9,506 nt of DNA from assembly GCA_021799915.1 (NCBI GenBank), contig JAJYZN010000103.1:1-9506 (forward strand), read 5' to 3'. Of this stretch, positions 6,326-9,506 are shown piece by piece. Positions within the stretch are counted from its first letter, which is position 1. The number at the start of each line of letters is the position of its first letter. The notes beneath the pieces were generated by a model that saw nothing but the letters and a program-made list of their open reading frames with translations, was not told the DNA's origin and did no database searches. A program made the position numbers and the translations under genes. The stretch is from Actinomycetes bacterium (GTDB lineage: Bacteria; Actinomycetota; Acidimicrobiia; Acidimicrobiales; RAAP-2).

Positions 6326-8167
6326 ATGTGCGGGATCATCGGCGCGACCGGGATCGATGCCGTGCCGGCCTTCCTCGTCGAGGGGCTCGGGCGCTTGGAG
6401 TACCGGGGTTATGACTCGGCCGGGTTGGCGCTGGTGGAAGCCGCGGGCATCTGGCGGGCGCGGGCGGCCGAAGGGAACCATTCGGTCGAGGACCTGGCGG
6501 TGTTGGTCAGGGGCGCACCGCCCAAGGCGCACTGCGGGATCGGTCATACGAGGTGGGCCACCCACGGGGCGCCGACGGTCGAGAACGCGCATCCGCACCT
6601 GGACTGCACGGGGAGACTGGCGTTGGTCCACAACGGGATCATCGAGAACCATGCCGAGCTGACCGATGAGCTCGTGGCCCGGGGCCACACGATGGTCTCG
6701 GGCACCGATTCGGAGTGCGTGGCGCACTTGATCGAGGATGAGCTGCGGCCCGGTCGTACGCTTCCCGATGCCGTCCGAGCCGCGCTCGGCAGGGTCCGCG
6801 GCTCGTTTGCCGTCGCCGTCGTGCATGCCGACCTGCCGGAAGTGATCGTCGCGGCCCGGCGCTCGACGCCGCTTGTGGTCGGTCTCACGGATGGCGGATC
6901 AGTACTGGCATCGGACGTTCCGGCCCTTCTCGGGACGACGCGGAAGCTGTTCGCCCTCGACGATGACCAGATCGCCGAGCTGTCTCCCACCGGTGCGCTC
7001 GTGAGCACGCTCGAGGGTGAACCGGTCGAGCCGGCTCCGCTGGTAGTGGACTGGGACAGGGATGCGGCGCAGAAAGGCGGCTTCGACGACTACATGTCCA
7101 AGGAGATGCACGAGCAGCCCAAGGCGCTCGCCGATACGCTCTTGGATCGCCGCGCCGGGGATCGCACGCTGCAACTGGATGACGCTCGGATCACCGACGA
7201 CTATCTCCGCTCGGTCGAGCGGGTATGCATCGTCGCCTGCGGAAGCAGCTTTCACGCCGCGATGGTTGCCAAGTACGCCATCGAGCATTGGGCCCGGCTG
7301 CCGACCGAGGTCGACATCGCCAGCGAGTTCCGCTACCGCGACCCAGTGCTCGACGAACGAACGCTGACGGTCGGCGTCAGCCAGTCAGGCGAGACTCTCG
7401 ATACCCTCCAGGCGCTCCGCGAGGCACGCCGATGGGGCTCGAGGGTGCTGGCGGTGTCGAACGTCGTCGGCTCGTCGATGGCCCGGGAAGCAGACGGGGT
7501 CCTCTATACGAGAGCGGGTCCGGAGATTGGGGTGGCTTCGACGAAGTGTCACCTGGCTCAGGTTGCAGTCTTGGAGATCTTGGCCCTCACCCTTGCCCAG
7601 CGGCGCGGCACGCTGACCATGCCCCAGGTCGACGCGGTCATGCGCGGGATGCACGAGGTCCCGAGCCGGGTGGCCGAGGTCCTCGCGAGGGACAAGGAGA
7701 TACGAGACGTCGCTGATGCCCTGGTGGGTGTCCGCGACTTCTTCTACCTCGGGCGCGGTGTGGGGTTTCCGGTGGCGATGGAGGGAGCCTTGAAGTTGAA
7801 GGAGCTCTCCTACCTGCGCGCGGAGGGATATCCGGCCGGCGAGCTCAAGCACGGTCCGATCGCTCTCGTCGAACCGGGGACCGTGGTCGTGGGCGTTGCT
7901 ACCCAGAGCCCGCTGTACGAGAAGATGCTCGCCAACATCGCCGAAGTGGTAAGCCGGGGCGCCACGGTGGTCCTCGTCGCCGACGACGGGGACGAGCAGG
8001 CGGCCGGCGTCGCCGACCACGTGCTGTGGGTACCGGCGACCGACCACCTCCTCTCTCCGATGGTGGACGTGGTCCCGCTGCAGATCCTCGCCTACCACCT
8101 CGCGCGTCGGTTGGGCAACGATGTCGATCGCCCGCGGAACCTGGCCAAGACGGTGACCGTCGAATGA
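6326..8167 (+). CDS. glmS: Glutamine-fructose-6-phosphate aminotransferase (isomerizing) GlmS
   Basis: The enzyme makes glucosamine-6-phosphate from fructose-6-phosphate and glutamine, the first step of amino-sugar synthesis. The 613-residue product (E. coli 609) starts MCGIIG; Cys2 becomes the N-terminal nucleophile of the glutaminase domain (about 2-240), with GHTRWATHG (73-81), NGIIEN (103-108) and GTDSE (126-130). The two SIS sugar-isomerase domains (about 290-613) show CGSSFH (305-310), SQSGETLDT (352-360), EIGVASTK (400-407), EGALKLKE with Glu486, HGP with His509, and Lys608 in RNLAKTVTVE, the catalytic set of GlmS. The start is fixed by the need for Cys at position 2, although the frame is open upstream into glmM. 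It lies 32 bases after glmM, and its stop overlaps the acpS ATG (ATGA). Confidence 0.97.
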   Translation: MCGIIGATGIDAVPAFLVEGLGRLEYRGYDSAGLALVEAAGIWRARAAEGNHSVEDLAVLVRGAPPKAHCGIGHTRWATHGAPTVENAHPHLDCTGRLALVHNGIIENHAELTDELVARGHTMVSGTDSECVAHLIEDELRPGRTLPDAVRAALGRVRGSFAVAVVHADLPEVIVAARRSTPLVVGLTDGGSVLASDVPALLGTTRKLFALDDDQIAELSPTGALVSTLEGEPVEPAPLVVDWDRDAAQKGGFDDYMSKEMHEQPKALADTLLDRRAGDRTLQLDDARITDDYLRSVERVCIVACGSSFHAAMVAKYAIEHWARLPTEVDIASEFRYRDPVLDERTLTVGVSQSGETLDTLQALREARRWGSRVLAVSNVVGSSMAREADGVLYTRAGPEIGVASTKCHLAQVAVLEILALTLAQRRGTLTMPQVDAVMRGMHEVPSRVAEVLARDKEIRDVADALVGVRDFFYLGRGVGFPVAMEGALKLKELSYLRAEGYPAGELKHGPIALVEPGTVVVGVATQSPLYEKMLANIAEVVSRGATVVLVADDGDEQAAGVADHVLWVPATDHLLSPMVDVVPLQILAYHLARRLGNDVDRPRNLAKTVTVE

Positions 8168-8634
8168 CGGGCGATGTCCCGGTCGCCGCAGATGGTGACC
8201 GACCGTGTGAGGCCGGGGACCTCGGCGTGGGGACCGTGCAGGGCGTGATCGGCGTGGGGGTGGACGCAGTCGACGTCACGCGGTTCCGGACGGTCCTCGG
8301 GCGGCGCCCCGGCCTGGCCGAGCGGCTGTTCACCGACGCGGAGCGAAGCGACGCCGGGACTGCCCGTGACCCGGCCGAGCGCCTGGCGGCGCGTTTTGCT
8401 GCGAAGGAGGCGGTGATGAAGGCTCTCGGGAGTGGCCTCGGGAGCTTTGGGATGCGTGACGTCGAAGTGGTGCGGAGAGGCGGGGCCGGCGCAACGAGCG
8501 GCGCGCCGAGCCTCCGGCTCTCGGACGCGGCGGCAGAGCTGGCACGCCGCCGAGGTGTCGAGCACTGGCATGTGTCGCTCACCCATACCGCGCAGTTGGC
8601 CGTCGCCGTCGTCATCGCCGAGGGTCGGAGCTGA
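8164..8634 (+). CDS. acpS: Holo-[acyl-carrier-protein] synthase AcpS
   Basis: The enzyme transfers 4'-phosphopantetheine from coenzyme A to a serine of apo-ACP, activating it for fatty acid synthesis. From ATG 8164, which overlaps the glmS stop as ATGA, the product has 156 residues. Asp34 in GVGVDAVDV and Glu82 in RFAAKEAVMKALG match the two magnesium-binding acids of the family, and HVSLTHTAQLAVAVVIAE (136-153) is the conserved end. The family usually begins directly with a segment like VIGVGVDAVDV, so the first 27 residues are an unusual extension. In-frame GTG codons at 8236 and 8245 would give 132 or 129 residues, nearer the family norm. The function is clear; the start is uncertain. Its stop overlaps the next ATG (TGATG). 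Confidence 0.92.
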   Translation: MTGDVPVAADGDRPCEAGDLGVGTVQGVIGVGVDAVDVTRFRTVLGRRPGLAERLFTDAERSDAGTARDPAERLAARFAAKEAVMKALGSGLGSFGMRDVEVVRRGGAGATSGAPSLRLSDAAAELARRRGVEHWHVSLTHTAQLAVAVVIAEGRS

Positions 8635-9506
8635 TGCTTCCGGTCGCCACCATCACTGAGATGCGAGCTGCTGATGCGGCCGCTCTGGCCGATGTCGATC
8701 ACGCGACGCTGGTGGACCGGGCCGGTACCGGTGTGCTCCATGCCGCTCTCACGCTGCTGGGACCGGCGTACGGGCGGCGGGTCGTGGTCCTGGCCGGCAA
8801 GGGCAGCAACGGTGCCGACGGGCGAGTGGCCGCCCGCTTGCTCGAGCGGCGGGGGGCCCGGGTCGTGGTCGTCGGAGCCACAGGAGCACCCCGAGACCTC
8901 CCGCGCGCCGATCTCGTGATCGACGCTGCCTACGGCACCGGCTTTCGCGGCGTGTTCCAGGCCCCGGTGGTGCCGCCGGGAGCACGCGTGCTCGCGGTGG
9001 ACATCCCTTCGGGAGTTGACGGGGACACCGGGGTGGTATCGGGCCACCCGATGGCCGCTGATCGGACGGTCACCATGGCGGCGCTGAAACCTGGGCTCCT
9101 CCAAGGCGACGGCCTCAGGCTCGCCGGGAGTGTCGACGTAGTGGACATCGGCGTCGACGTCGGACGGACCGGGATCAGGTTGATCCAAGACGCCGATGTC
9201 GCGGCGCTGCTCCCCCAGCGTGATCCCCAGGCGCACAAATGGAGCTCAGCGGTGGCGGTGGTGGCCGGGTCGCCGGGGATGGAGGGTGCGGCGGCGTTGG
9301 CCGCGACCGCGGCGGCGCGTGCCGGCGCTGGCATGGTCCGTCTGGCAGTCCCCGGGTCGGCCGGCGGGGGTGCGGCCGGCGGGGGTGCGGCCGGCGGGGG
9401 TGCGGCCGGCGGGGGTGCGGCCGGCGGGGTGGCTTGGCACTGGCCGACCGAGGTGGTGCGCGTCGCGCTCCCTTCGGTCTCGTGGTCGTCCGACGCGCTC
9501 GCGGCA
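8634..9506 (+). CDS. nnr: Bifunctional NAD(P)H-hydrate epimerase/dehydratase, N-terminal part
   Basis: The product repairs NADHX and NADPHX, hydrated forms of the nicotinamide cofactors. The gene is open to the window end with 291 residues shown. The epimerase (YjeF-N) domain covers about 1-175: GKGSNGADG (55-63) is its nucleotide-loop motif, with Ala61 where Gly is usual, followed by VIDAAYGTGF (95-104) and AVDIPSGVDGDTG (121-133). The ADP/ATP-dependent dehydratase domain starts near 185 with HKWSSAVAVVAGSPGMEGAA (201-220) and RAGAGMVRLAVPG (229-241). Right after this an (AGGGA)4 repeat is inserted (243-265), then VRVALP resumes family-like sequence. ATG 8634 overlaps the acpS stop; GGAG at 8627-8630 and AGGG at 8621-8624 are possible ribosome binding sites. 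acpS-nnr is a frequent actinobacterial pair. Confidence 0.93.
   Translation, partial: MLPVATITEMRAADAAALADVDHATLVDRAGTGVLHAALTLLGPAYGRRVVVLAGKGSNGADGRVAARLLERRGARVVVVGATGAPRDLPRADLVIDAAYGTGFRGVFQAPVVPPGARVLAVDIPSGVDGDTGVVSGHPMAADRTVTMAALKPGLLQGDGLRLAGSVDVVDIGVDVGRTGIRLIQDADVAALLPQRDPQAHKWSSAVAVVAGSPGMEGAAALAATAAARAGAGMVRLAVPGSAGGGAAGGGAAGGGAAGGGAAGGVAWHWPTEVVRVALPSVSWSSDALAA
9360..9429 (+). repeat. 15-bp tandem repeat (4.7 copies) inside nnr
   Basis: The unit GCCGGCGGGGGTGCG is repeated four times without mismatch (9360-9374, 9375-9389, 9390-9404, 9405-9419) and followed by a 10-base partial copy (9420-9429). It is in frame and encodes Ala-Gly-Gly-Gly-Ala each time. Each unit holds a GCCGGC palindrome and a run of five G. 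Identity between copies points to recent slippage expansion, so the copy number may vary between strains. Confidence 0.95.

Noticed and set aside
7899..9236. Long open frame of 445 codons on the minus strand
   Set aside because: It is antisense to glmS, acpS and nnr and shows no family motif.

Overview
This window is a stretch of ordinary, densely packed housekeeping chromosome from a high-G+C bacterium. All 14 protein genes lie on the + strand. The gene order is infA-rpmJ-rpsM-rpsK-rpsD-rpoA-rplQ-truA, then rplM-rpsI-glmM, then glmS-acpS-nnr. This order is typical of Actinomycetota. The G+C content (about two thirds by eye), the use of GTG starts, the short RpoA and L17, and a zinc-type S4 encoded next to rpoA suggest a deep-branching actinobacterium such as Acidimicrobiia. 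That taxonomic guess is an inference and has not been tested by a search.

Layout: positions 1-3083 are the end of the spc/alpha ribosomal operon: the C-terminus of IF-1, L36, S13, S11, S4, RNA polymerase alpha and L17. A strong hairpin lies in the only sizeable gap of this block, between rpsD and rpoA. truA (tRNA pseudouridine synthase) follows 5 bases after rplQ. After truA comes a 104-base gap with a good sigma-70/SigA-type promoter and a leader that can fold into a three-way junction just before the Shine-Dalgarno site of rplM. The genes rplM, rpsI and glmM (phosphoglucosamine mutase) appear to form one unit. A second promoter sits in the 32-base gap before glmS (glucosamine-6-phosphate synthase) and is placed so that the glmS mRNA would be leaderless. 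glmS, acpS (holo-ACP synthase) and nnr (NAD(P)H-hydrate repair enzyme, cut off by the window end) are linked by stop/start overlaps.

The genes supply translation (ribosomal proteins, IF-1, TruA), transcription (alpha subunit), amino-sugar precursors for peptidoglycan (GlmS makes glucosamine-6-phosphate, GlmM converts it to glucosamine-1-phosphate), activation of acyl carrier protein for lipid synthesis, and repair of damaged nicotinamide cofactors. This is a growth-linked cluster.

I found no mobile element, CRISPR array, tRNA, rRNA or unknown gene, and no new defence or metabolic system. The points worth a second look are regulatory and structural: the rplM leader, two promoters whose -35 box contains the stop codon of the preceding gene, the leaderless glmS, the rpsD-rpoA hairpin, and two in-frame 15-bp tandem repeats (end of truA; inside the dehydratase domain of nnr).
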